Assembly: GCA_036873755.1 (NCBI GenBank)
Contig: JAVTVY010025266.1
Location: 1 to 64,000 of the forward strand
Direction of reading: 5' to 3'
Origin: Hanleya hanleyi
Lineage: Eukaryota > Mollusca > Polyplacophora > Lepidopleurida > Hanleyidae
Length of the DNA stretch: 64,000 nt
Shown: one piece after another, positions 11,612 through 22,952 of the stretch
How positions within the stretch are numbered: the first letter of the stretch is position 1
Layout: every line of letters starts with the position of its first letter
Translations under genes and position numbers: made by a program
Notes under the pieces: model-generated
What the model was told of the DNA's origin: nothing
Databases searched by the model: none
The model's input: the letters and a program-made list of their open reading frames with translations, nothing else

Positions 11612-12643
11612 AAACATCTGTCTTTTTCTGTGTTATTAACATCTGTCTTTGTCTGTGTTATTAACATCTGTCTTTGTCTGTGTTATTAACATCTGTCTTT
11701 GTCTGTGTTATTAACATCTGTCTTTGTCTGTGTTATTAACATCTGTCTTTGTCTGTGTTATTAACATCTGTCTTTGTCTGTGTTATTAACATCTGTCTTT
11801 TTCTGTGTTATTAACATCTGTCTTTTTCTGTGTTATTAACATCTGTCTTTGTCTGTGTTATTAACATCTGTCTTTGTCTGTGTTATTAACATCTGTCTTT
11901 TTCTGTGTTATTAACATCTGTCTTTTTCTGTGTTATTAACATCTGTCTTTGTCTGTGTTATTAACATCTGTCTTTTTCTGTGTTATTAACATCTGTCTTT
12001 TTCTGTGTTATTAACATCTGTCTTTCTGTGTTATTAACATCTGTCTTTGTCTGTGTTATTAACATCTGTCTTTGTTAACATCTGTCTTTGTCTGTGTTAT
12101 TAACATTGTCATTTTTCTGTGTTATTAACATCTGTCTGTTGTTTGTCTGTGTTATTAACATCTGTCTTTGTCTGTGTTATTAACATCTGTCTTTGTCTGT
12201 GTATTAACATTGTCTTGTTCTGTGTTATTAACATCTGTCTTTTTCTGTGTTATTAATCTTGTCTTTGTCTGTATAACATCTGTCTTTGGTCTGTGTTATT
12301 AACATCTGTCTTTGTTATTAACATCTGTCTTTTTTGTTATTAACATCTGTCTTTGTCTGTGTTATTAACATCTGTCTTTGTCTGTGTTATTAACATCTGT
12401 CTTTGTCTGTGTTATTAACATCTGTCTTTTTCTGTGTTATTAACATCTGTCTTTGTCTGTGTTATTAACATCTGTCTTTGTCTGTGTTATTAACATCTGT
12501 CTTTGTCTGTGTTATTAACATCTGTCTTTTTCTGTGTTATTAACATCTGTCTTTGTCTGTGTTATTAACATCTGTCTTTGTCTGTGTTATTAACATCTGT
12601 CTTTTTCTGTGTTATTAACATCTGTCTTTTTCTGTGTTATTTT
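11612..12643 (+). repeat. 25-bp minisatellite, about 40 copies
   Basis: The unit ATCTGTCTTTGTCTGTGTTATTAAC repeats in near-perfect tandem. A common variant has TTTTTCTG in place of TTTGTCTG. Copies between about 12050 and 12350 are shortened or damaged, while both flanks are clean. Such arrays are expected to vary in copy number between individuals. Confidence 0.95.
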
Positions 12644-12732
12644 TAGAAAAAAGCATGGTAAATGTTAGGCTTCAATATCATGTATGTCCAAGAGGTGTAT
12701 CATATTTGGGTGATTGGCCTATATCTGGACAG

Positions 12733-12862
12733 GTACTCAGATAAACAGGACACGCTTCTAAAGGATTGGCTTCCGAAAATATTTTCTGGGGTTAAAGAAA
12801 GGACAGCTGCTGATTTACAACTCGTGGACTGTGTGAGAGCAGGGGGAAGGTCGTTCATGAAA
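12733..12862 (+). CDS. Candidate isolated exon, function unknown
   Basis: An open frame follows a plausible acceptor 'tatctggacag' and reads a well-mixed, charged peptide including TLLKDWLPKIFSGVKERTA and LQLVDCVRAGGRSF. This composition looks more like real protein than the low-complexity frames around it. The donor side (GTTATT after 12862) is weak and I find no partner exon. I do not recognise the family. It could be a transposon-derived coding scrap or chance. Confidence 0.28.
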
Positions 12863-14575
12863 GTTATTTATCTTTTATGTATTTTATCTCTTCACAACAC
12901 TATTTTAGAAAACTGAACCACAAGTGTTGATGATCATTGTAGTTAGAATTGAATTGAATTTTATTCACCAATAAATCAAAATTATGAGCTAGTTATCAAT
13001 GTCTTTAGCAAAAAAAGGACAGTGCAATTCAAGAACAGTATATAGGTTAGTCAGGTAATATCAGTTGGAGGGATTAAAACCCCTTGGGGCTTGTTCTATC
13101 CCTGTGCAGTGTAGAAATACAAAAAAAACACAATAAGCATATTCATCGGCAAAATGAGGAATGAAAAGAATACTGTCTCATAACAATACTACAGGTACAT
13201 ATAATTATCTGAGCACTGATTGTGTGGCAGGTCAGTTTTCTATCATTCAGATGTTTTCAGTTTGGATTTGAATACTGATAATAGATTTGAATGAAGGAGA
13301 CAGTTTGTTCCACTCCCGAGGTTTTCCAATATGTTGTCATAGACCAAATCTGGTTCTGGGTACATCATGCTTGCTTTTCCAATATGTTGTCGTAGACCAT
13401 CTGGTTCTGGTTATCGTTTATCTTCATATGTTTACAGAGAACAATAAGAATTGTTTTCACTTCAGAATCAACTATTTTGCACGAATGCACTACTTTACGG
13501 CCCTGTTACTCGAGAATCATTAGACTCAGTGCCTTGAAATTTTTCTGAGTATACAGGAAAATATTGTCCGTCATGCCAATTGAAAAATTGTTTGTAGTGG
13601 AAGTATTTTATTTTGGTACTTCTGCATTGCACCTGATCTGGGGCCATTTACCCATCTAAAGATACAAGGTCGGTTTTGGAAACTTATTTACCTACTTGTA
13701 TTCTAGAAGCATACAAAAAATTATGACCCTTTTTCATAATAATGTATGATTTTGTGAAATATTTTCTTGAATGCAGCTGTTATACTGCAGAATTAATGAT
13801 ATTCTCCAAATAGGACAATTCTGGATGATTAGTAAATATAGTCATAATATGTTGCACATTCTCAGCATATTTCTTAATTGCTTGTGGGAAGCTGAGGGGT
13901 TTTGTGAGTCCTAATGTTGTTTTCTACATGAGCCACAATTGGGCAAAGTTAAATGTTGGTCCATTTTCTCTGAAGCTGTGGAACATGAAAACTTAAAAGC
14001 TGAATTTGTCTGATTTTATGATTGGAGATCCTATTTGCATTATAAACCCCAGGACAGAGCATCATAGGGGATTGTATCCATGAAGGTGTAATTGAAAAAT
14101 GGCATTTTCTGTAAAATTGTCTTTTCTGTGTTTTTTTCCTCTCAAACTTTGGCCTTTCTCAGGCCTGCAATTGGCTCACAGTGAAAATATAGCAGGGGAA
14201 ATTTGCCAAAATATAGGAGAAATATAGAAATTTCCTTAATAAAATACAGGAAAATATAGGAAATAAGGGAGTGTAAGACACGTCACTACTACATTGTATG
14301 TTCCAAAATTGTTAGATTTCTGATGTTTAATAAAACTATTTCCACTGAATGTGGTCATGATTGAGGAGACCTGTTCTGCTGCTTGATTAAAGAAGAGATT
14401 TAAATATTTTTTTTCTGAAATGTATGTTCTCATGCCAAATTGACTCATTTCAGAGCATTTGTGAAAATTTTCATGAGAAAAAGTCAAAATATTAAAGGAC
14501 TTTTTGGGTAAAATATAAGAAAATATACGAATGAATCAAAAATATAGGAAATATGGGAGGCATTTGTAGAAGTGC
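12863..14575. other. No gene seen
   Basis: AT-rich sequence with a short duplication of 'tttccaatatgttgtc(a/g)tagacca' near 13322 and 13376, and several 'aaatatagg' words near 14180-14560. No supportable gene. Confidence 0.45.
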
Positions 14576-14586
14576 CCAAAGCTCTA

Positions 14587-15106
14587 GCTCCGGTGTAGCC
14601 TTGTTCTATAGTTGTTGGGAAAGTGCCATATGGGCAATGTTTGCCGAACTAATTGACCATAACCAATAAAATAGTTCGATTCTATGTCCACTTACCTTCC
14701 ATCAAATACCTTGTTTATGAGTGACTGTCCATTTTTATTTTTGCAAGAAGTCTAAACTCGGATGAGGGGGGTAAAACTGTCCACATCGCCGCTGTGCCTG
14801 TAGTGTTTGGCGCGCGGTGTTGTGGCGCGAAATCGGCGTTTGGCGATGTGGACAGTTTCACCCCCTCGTCCGAGTTTAGATGTCTTGCAAAGCTAAACAT
14901 CGACAGTCACTCTAAAACAAGGTGTTTTATGAAAGGTAAGTGGACATAGAATACAATTATTTTATTGGTTATGGATAACGGGTTCAGCAAATGTTGCCCG
15001 TCCGGCACTTTCTCAACAACTCAATCTGGTGATTAGGTGATTAGTTTGCAGCCATAGCGTTGTTCTCACGTAGTATAGAACAAGGCTACACCGGAGCTAC
15101 CAAAGC
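14587..15106. mobile_element. Long terminal-inverted-repeat element (~520 bp)
   Basis: The left end TAGCTCCGGTGTAGCCTTG and the right end CAAGGCTACACCGGAGCTA are reverse complements. Inverted similarity continues inward through 'ctatgtccactta', 'aaggt..tttatgaaaggtaagtgg', 'gagtgactgtc', 'tctaaactcggatgag' and 'gatgtggacagttt', so nearly the whole element folds back on itself. Both flanks read CAAAGCTC (with one extra base on the right), suggesting a 7-8 bp target duplication as in hAT-type elements. There is no coding frame. Confidence 0.8.
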
Positions 15107-15112
15107 TCACAT

Positions 15113-15954
15113 TGATCAGATAAATATTTTCGGAATGTATTCTACAGATTTTTGTGGAGAAAATTGTATGAATAAAATAAATTGAAAAATCCGACAAAGA
15201 ACCTTAATATCTTACATAAACTGTATATGACCTGTCAGCTAATCTTAGAAAATGGCCTTGAAGTTGACACATGCTGAACTCATTCAAGAAAGCCTGAATA
15301 TTATTTCTATAAATATCATGTTGTAGAAGTTTTGGTCCTCAAGACGACAAGGGCGTGTGCGCTGTCTTAGATATTACAACTCAAGGTCGTCCGTTGACTC
15401 GGGTGATGGTGTCTACATAACCCAGATAGATTCCAGTTCGGCCACGAGATTTCTCGAAGACTTGATAGCCTCTTTATATGAGACAAGATACAACAACGTA
15501 ATTTATCTGCATCTACATGTAGTAAAAAGTGACCTGGATGAAATTGCCCTAGTTCTTTGAAATCTTTGGAGAAATTGGGGGAAATCTATGCACACTACTG
15601 TCACATAAAATTCAACCTACAACAGGACTCCATTCTAACATTCATGGTCATCCCGCTGATAATTCAATCACAGGAAGTGAAATTTCCCACCTTAAAATCT
15701 GGGGTGATCACATTTATTAGAACAGCAAGTTGACAAAATGGTTCAAATCATGCATATAATCTATTATTACTTTCTTATCCCAATGATATTAGATGGTGAT
15801 CAAATTTATTAGAACCACCACAATTGGGAGTGATTGAATTTTGATAGAGGGTTTGAATTATTAGAGGAATTACCATAACCCAATCTATTAGTTCTATCTA
15901 TCATGTCTTCAACTTTTACTGCTGATTCATGAACAAAGATCATTACTCCTTCAC
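15113..15954. other. No gene seen
   Basis: AT-rich sequence with a 67-codon frame at 15357-15560 that I cannot assign. Related phrases 'atcacatttattagaac' and 'atcaaatttattagaac' occur near 15708 and 15800. Confidence 0.4.
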
Positions 15955-15957
15955 CAG

Positions 15958-18262
15958 GTTAAGGCGATCCCGCTCTTCATTAATGACGGTAAAAAAGGTC
16001 TGGTTTGCTCAATAAATCAGTTTACATTATGAATTCAGAAAAATCCTCTGGATTCCCATCAAATGGTAGTACAAAATAAATTGTCATCTATCTAATTTGC
16101 ATAATAATAGGCCATATATTTGTCCGCTATTGAAACAACATTGACTGGAGTGGTTCTTCTAATGGCAAATTAATTTTAGGACAATACGCCTGAAGTTTTG
16201 GAGCATTGTATAGAAATTCCAGGGTTTCCATGGAAAAAGCATGGAAAAGACTTACGCTGGAAAAAGGCTGGAGTATTCGGACTGTTTTCCGTGGTTTTTC
16301 CATGCTCTAAATCCACGATATGAAAATTTGTTTTGAGAAAGGCAGGAAATGGTTGTCCAGGGTTTCCATGGACGAGGCTGGACATTGTCCAGGGTTTCCA
16401 TGGACGAGGCTGGACATTGTACAGGGTTTCCCTGGACGAGTTGTTCAGGGTTTCCATGGACGAGGCTTGACATTGTCCAGGGTTTCCATGGACGAGGGAG
16501 GCTGGACATTGTCCACGGTTTCTATGGACGAGGATGGACACTGTCCAGGATTTCCATGGTTGTGGGGCTGGACAATGTCCAGTCCTCACCATGGAATTGT
16601 CCAGGGTTTTCCATGTTTTCTACAGTATTGCTGCAGATCAACTGGTTTTGGCAACTGATTCATGTAGCAGAATATATATGGATTTCTGACTCCATACATG
16701 CATCACTAGATTCAGTCATGAGACATAAGAATAATCATTTTATATATTAAACAACTGTATGAAATGAATAATTGCTATGGTTATATGGATCAATGTATGT
16801 TGTGCCACATTCTAGTTTAATTTATTGATTTCAAATTGTCAAGATAATTGTTTTGTTTTCAATGCCATTTTTGTGGCTATACATCTTACTACACTTGAAT
16901 ATATTCATTGTCAGCTTATTAACAGAATACTAAAAGACACTATATTACATTATCAAGAATTCCACAGTATATACAATTATCACACTTTGGCAAAATGAGC
17001 AGAAGTCTTTGCAGTAGACCTTCAGCTGCAGAAACGATCCCAGGGTCAGTCTTACCGTGTTTAGATGACCCAGATGGTTACAGGTTGTATGTGGAGAGTA
17101 AATTAGTTAAATCGTGGTACTGTGGTTTCAATTGTTCATTCTGGTGATGACAAATCTTGTTACCAATTTTTACAAGTACATGTTTGGACCAATATAGGCA
17201 GGGTTGAGGATGATCCATATTCGGAATTTGAAATTTAGGCAGTTCAGTCTTTTATGTCGAATTAACATACCACCGTCTGATATTACTAAAGTTGGTGAAT
17301 TTAGTGAAAAAGATTGTGCAAGTTGCTGCTGAAATAAAAGTGTAATGCCCCTTGCAATTACAATTAGAATTGTGGACCATAGTAAACAATATAGTGTGAT
17401 AGGAAGCTATGCAAATAAGGTTAAGCTATCCGAATAACAGTAAAGCTCAGACAGGGTTCATAGTAAACGTTCTTCTCCAGAAAATTCTGCATATATTCCT
17501 GCCGAATAGTCTGGTTTGTCAGGAGATGGAAATATCAGGTCGATACTTCATGTAGGAAGCTATTATCTGGGTCTTTGTGTCGCTGAAAAGGCACAAGTCT
17601 AGACACATTGTTGTCTCCAGACTTGGCTATTTTATGCATTGTCTCGTGATCTTGCATATGGAGTATGAACCAAATATCAAAGATTGTAAATATCTGTGAA
17701 CCAAATGCCAATCGATTTTAAATCAAAAAAGCAGAATTGTTGTCATTGGATTGTTATAGGAGATCTTGGAGAATAACAACAGGTCACACACATTTTTCAG
17801 TGTTACCGCTAGACGGTATCTTCACCGATTTACCATCTTGGTTTCCTAGATCGATAAATTTACTGCCCATATTAAAACAAGAGACAGTGCAGCTTGCATA
17901 TTCTATTTTTTTTTGTTGAAAATTTTCTAAGTCCACACTCATTTCTCTGAATAATTCCACAATTTCCATGCTTTTTCCAGCCTATTTTGATTATAATTTT
18001 TCTAAGTCCAATTTCCATGCTGAAGAAGTGGTGAATTCCTGTAATTCCATGGTGTCCATGGACATCGTCCATGCTGTCCATGGACATTGTCCATGGTTTC
18101 CAGGGTCCAGAATAATGTGACCATTGACATTGTCCATGGTTTCCAGCATAATTCCAGGGATTCCAGCCTATTTCCAGGGATTTGTAGTTGACCATGGACA
18201 TAAACCCTGGAATTCCTATAGCCGGGGAAAACAACCTTTTTTACCTAGAAAGCCTAACCTAC
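15958..18262. mobile_element. Older MITE copy split by a 2-kb insertion
   Basis: From 15958 ('aggttaaggcgatcccgctc') to about 16204 the sequence parallels the intact MITE at 50441-50786. Shared landmarks are 'ctaatttgcataataatagg', 'gaacaacattgact'-like and 'gcgcctgaagttttg..gcattg' phrases. Similarity breaks at 16205 and resumes in a decayed form after 18222 ('aacaaccttttttacct'). The intervening sequence is therefore a later insertion. Confidence 0.6.
16205..18222. mobile_element. 2-kb element with inverted ends rich in CCATGG palindromes
   Basis: The left end 'tatagaaattccagggtttccatgg' is mirrored by the right end 'ccatggacataaaccctggaattcctata'. The left subterminal region (16330-16610) is an array of about 30-40 bp units built from 'gggtttccatggacgaggctggacattg'. 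The right one (18040-18190) repeats 'ccatggacattgtccatgg'. The middle (16640-17940) has no coding frame. The design matches the 4020-5734 element: short palindromes crowded at both ends. Confidence 0.65.
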
Positions 18263-18639
18263 CCAGTATTTCCCTGACCTGTTCACAAGTGTGGTGAGAA
18301 GTCCTCTAACTTCAGTGTTACACGCTAACACCATGGACACTCGCAGTGATTTGGACAATATTTATAAGTGCATCGAAGTCACCAGTGTATAACCATTCCA
18401 TATCAGTAAACTGCTTTATCTGGAGTTCTTTATTTGCCTTAAACACTTAGAAACTATAATTGTGTCCACATGTTTATTATAATTAAAGGATTCCAAATAG
18501 AGTATTTCATTGATATAGAATCATCATACACTGGTGACTATGGTGCACTTGCAAATATTCTCAAACAGAATAAGCACTGTATTGTGAGAACTTTTGAAGA
18601 ATTACATCCGGGCTCTTCAAATGCATACTACATATGTAC

Positions 18640-18900
18640 CCAGTGGTTGAAAAAAAGCGTTTCTAATTTGACTAACCTTGACCTATTTTGTCAAGGTCAA
18701 ATTCTAGTTCTTGCAGTATCTCGAGTGATCATGGCTTGCAACTGATGATTAGTTACAAAACACTTATTCGAGTTGACGCACCTTGACCTTATTTCATCAA
18801 GGTCAAATTCTAGTTAATACAATATGTTTGAAAGCGTTATGGTTGGACATGCACATGTGTATATTGAGTTTGAAACCCATGAGGCCCTTAACAGTAGTTA
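18640..18900 (+). repeat. Dispersed repeat with CCTTGACC/GGTCAAGG hairpins
   Basis: Two versions of 'ccttgacct(a/t)atttt.tcaaggtcaaattctagtt' lie at about 18675 and 18781. The second runs on into 'catgcacatgtgtatattgag' and 'aacccatgaggccctt'. A third copy is at 26310-26420. Each has an inverted CTTGACC/GGTCAAG pair. Confidence 0.65.
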
Positions 18901-19066
18901 ATTTCAATCTGGACATGGTCTGGTCAAATGAAAACAACGTTTTGCACATTAATTGATTTATTTTGCATTACACTTCCTATTTTGCAGGTGAAGATTTTTC
19001 ACAAGGTGGATACAAGTAACTGTGAGGATGCCTGGTCAGATGCCATCCTGATTTGTCTACTTACAG

Positions 19067-19235
19067 TACATCAATAGCACGTACGCAGCTTTTGTGTCGG
19101 TGGCCATTTTGTCAGCCACATGGCTTGCTGACGGACCGCACCAAGACAACATTCAAAGTCGTCTAGCATTCCTCTTGCCTGCATGTGCTGTCTGTATTGT
19201 AATTGGGACTGTGTTAGTCTACTCTGGACATGCGC
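19067..19235 (+). CDS. Candidate exon of a membrane protein, unidentified
   Basis: After a good acceptor (ctacttacag at 19057-19066) the frame reads two hydrophobic stretches, FVSVAILSATWL and LAFLLPACAVCIVIGTVLVY, separated by a polar loop. This resembles part of a small multi-pass membrane protein. No convincing donor or neighbouring exon was found and I cannot name the family. The end coordinate is arbitrary and chance is a real alternative. Confidence 0.22.
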
Positions 19236-19333
19236 CTATAGTTGAATCCCTTCACAACAATCGGTGTAATATTCATATCCTCTCTGTCCGATCGAGCCAA
19301 ATGAGTTCTGCACTTAGCCATTTTTGGGGGTAG

Positions 19334-22300
19334 GACAAAGAAATCTGTACAACAAACAAAACTAGATGGAGATGAACATGTGCATGTTTGATGGGGAAGT
19401 CTTGATAAAAACGGAAGAGTCATGGGAGTTTGACTTACATTACTTGCTGTGATGTCGTGCATGTTCTCATTTCACAGACACTTGGTCATGTGACCAGATG
19501 ATTTATATGTAACTCTCAACACTTCTGTTTGTACATACACATGCATGCTTTAATAGAAGTTGGAAAACTTAATCCATGCCCGGTACAGTATCCTCTGCAA
19601 TTATTCGAGCCAATTTTACAATGTTAAAGTTGGTCCTCAAATGGTTAATCCTACATGTCTGGAATCATCGACAGATAATCTTAGTACCCTTCCAGTGTGC
19701 TACACATAAAAATTCAAGTACATAACAGGTTTTTTCCCCTTTGGTTGATTAATCCAACTCTTCCAAAAAATTATTAATTTATGGGAAAATTGGAACAAAA
19801 AACTAGCAGTTAATGTTTCTGAAAAGCTCTCTGGCGTCATGCCATATACTTTTCTGAAACTTTGCATTGAAAGGGTTAAATAACCCCTGATGTCTGGTTA
19901 TCTGAAACCCCTGGGAATGCCAGCACATGGGACACAGTACAGATGTGATAAGCTCTGGTTAATCTGGTACAAGGAGTGGTTGAAGAGTTTTTGCGAACTA
20001 AATAAAGAAATAGACCCTTTGCATCAATCAACAGGATTTTTATTGAATATCGAGAAGATTTATCAGTCAGTGGACCAACTAACTTACAGAAGTTATAAAC
20101 ATTATAACCTAGCCAGGGTATGAAGTACATTTAGCAATAACTCAGTCCATAATTGATGTAAGGATCACGAGACAACGCATACAATAGCCACTTCTGGGGA
20201 CCACAATGGGTCTCTACATACCCAGGGCTTTTCACCTGCATTCTTACACCCAGCATTAAGTGATAACTCTGGCAAGTTACAAGTTGTGGTGCCCATTTGA
20301 CCACAAGATGTTTGTGGAAGGTAAACCGTAATGCCACAAAAAGTTGAGCAAAGGGGAGATAACAAGGTCATGGCAAGGGTACCATAAGATGATCAGATAA
20401 GGCTGAAAATGTTGTGTCAACATTTCACCAGCAGAGTACCCGATAACTCTATTAGGGTATAATTTAATATAAATTTGTGGCTCCTCCTTGAGCGACCTTT
20501 AATGTTTTGACTTTCCAGGAAAAATATACATAATTGAGAGAAAAATATGGGATACAAGAATGTAAGGTGATTTGTAATGCATCTGGAATATGACCCCCTG
20601 TCTAAGTTTGTTGTACCACAAGCATTTGAAGGCATGAAGGTTATCAAACATAGTAAAAGTCATTGCAATATGTGATAAAATATTATTATGTGAACAATAA
20701 AGATTTTCATCTAATCACTTTTAGAGGTTATTTTTTATAACTTCTTTGAGTTGGTCCCCTGATTTTATCAATAAGAACATTAAACTTCTGTTTTTCCCTA
20801 TAATTCGCTGACGTAAATTGTTTTCTTCATTGATGTGAAGGTGAGGATATCATGCCTAGTTGAACAGTCATGTGTGAGGGTGACAAACATGCCCAATTCT
20901 TCATAATTATATAAAACTTGACACATATAGTCTCCTAGATAAATCTGGATATTAAAGCGCATTTACTCTTATCTCAGAGCACTGATGACCTTCAAATCTT
21001 ATCAGGGAAAAACATAATTGTTGACCGGATCTTCTCTATTTCCAACTGAACTTCCATTAACCCAGACCACTCCTGTTACAGTATAACCGATAGAACTGGA
21101 GCCATTTCGATCAGCCGTCTTGTCTGGTATCAGAGTGCTGAAGAACTTAAAAATTATTATTAATTATTAAAATTATTGACATGGAAAGTCCTGAAAAATG
21201 CCTGGATTTTTTCCAGAATCCTGGTAACTTCTGTTCAAAGACGCTGTTAATTGTTGAAATCCTGTGTGACAGTGCCACACTACATGTGCTATGATTCAAT
21301 ATATATCACTGTCCGATTACAGGTCTTGTAGGAAAAATGAAGCAAAAAAAAAGAAAAGGAAAAAAATCTGCATCACTTGTTTTGGGAGTCTTTGACCAAA
21401 AATGCAGATGCTATTCCTAACCCCATTCCTCTGTAACGTGTTCTTGATGCTGACTGTGGGGTGCTCACATGACCAAATTTTCATTGAGATCTTGCGATGT
21501 TCAATGTTTATGAGGATATATGGCAAGATATCATATTTCCCCAGAATAAATTTGGTGGTCTGAGCTTGTACTTACCATCTGTTGGCTCCAGGCAACATTT
21601 CAAGTGCATATTCGGTCATGTCAGATGAGGTGACGTGGAATTACGGTATTTGCTAACATTTAGAGGCGCGTTGAAAAGCGGTATCTCTTCTTACATGAAC
21701 TGTATCCCATTTCAAGGCACTAACCCTATCTACAGTCTTTCATGGTTGTGAAGATGATCCACACGAATGAGTCATTAAAATAATTGTGTTCATTATTCAA
21801 AGGCAGGAGCTGGTATAGCCTATATCTACCATGATTATTTTCTGTTAAATTGTTTTAGATGTTCTCTATGTACCTCATTTCCTTCGTGTTATCATGGGGT
21901 AATTATTATTGTTTCAAGGTGAACTTTGCCTTGCATTTAGTATGTTTATTTCATCGTATGTAATTAGTCGTTTGTTCATTATTTATAACGACTCGCAACA
22001 ACAGGTTGTGAGGGGTGTAGGTACATAGTGCTGTTGCCAGAAGTAAGGTTCTGAATTTGAGCACACACATTTGTGACCTTAATAATAGTAACTTCATGGA
22101 GTGTTACTGGTTGCAAACTTAGAACATTTTATATTTCAATTTATATTTCTCTTTTATGGTGCTTAAGTTATTGTTTCTTCACTGTCATTTTGCATGGTTA
22201 TTTTCAATTAGTTTCAATATCTTCTTGGTTTGAGGTATTGCGACACCATATTTTTTTCTTTGTTTTTTTCATCAGTTCTTTCGAAAACCATTGGTCATGT

Positions 22301-22565
22301 TGGTAGGAAGCAAATTTCGATGGAAAGACTTGTGTTTGGGGAAAACGTGCCTTATTCATTCGTGAAGAAAACATAGAGGTTTCAGAATTCTCCACCATAG
22401 AAATTGAAATACAGTAACTGTACTCCAATGATTCATTCAACCTATTAAAATTCAATCACCCTCAATTTTGTGGACATCATAGATTTGATCATCCTATACA
22501 ATCATCAAAATAATGGTTACAATATCAATATCTTGAACAGAAGCACTTTTGATCAGCTGAAACAA
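19334..22565. other. No gene seen
   Basis: AT-rich, unique-looking DNA. Several 60-90 codon frames on both strands lack any family signature and show no paired splice sites. No repeat array is visible. Confidence 0.45.
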
Positions 22566-22570
22566 AGAAA

Positions 22571-22952
22571 CATTTCATGTTATCTAAACCTGCCCGCAGT
22601 CCTATTATAAACTTCCCCTCACGATTATAGTATTGACTGAACAATCCACCCACTTGTCACCGAATCTGTCTGCTTTAACACAGAAGATGTTAGTCGGAGT
22701 TCTTCAAGACTGTATATACAGCTTCATCACCTATTTCAGAAATTATATCTCGAGCCTAAGCTGTCTTTATATGCATTTCATGTTATCCAAACCCAGTTGC
22801 AGTCCTATTATAAACTTCCCGTCACGATTATAGTATTTACTGAACAATCCACCCACTTGTCACCGAATCTGTCCGCTTTAACACAGAAGATGTTAGTCAG
22901 AGTTCTTCAAGACTCTATATACAGCTTCATCACCTATTTCAGAAATTATAGG
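22571..22952 (+). repeat. 203-bp tandem duplication (2 copies)
   Basis: 'catttcatgttat' starts copies at 22571 and 22774. Both continue with 'gtcctattataaacttccc', 'gaacaatccacccacttgtcaccg' and 'cagcttcatcacctatttcag', with few differences. Two matching 66-codon frames come only from this duplication. Confidence 0.92.

Noticed and set aside
11612..12643. CRISPR array
   Set aside because: 25-bp units are directly adjacent with no unique spacers, in a eukaryotic setting: an ordinary minisatellite.
16176..16750. Several 110-140 codon frames on both strands
   Set aside because: They are translations of the CCATGG-rich minisatellite and are open on both strands at once.
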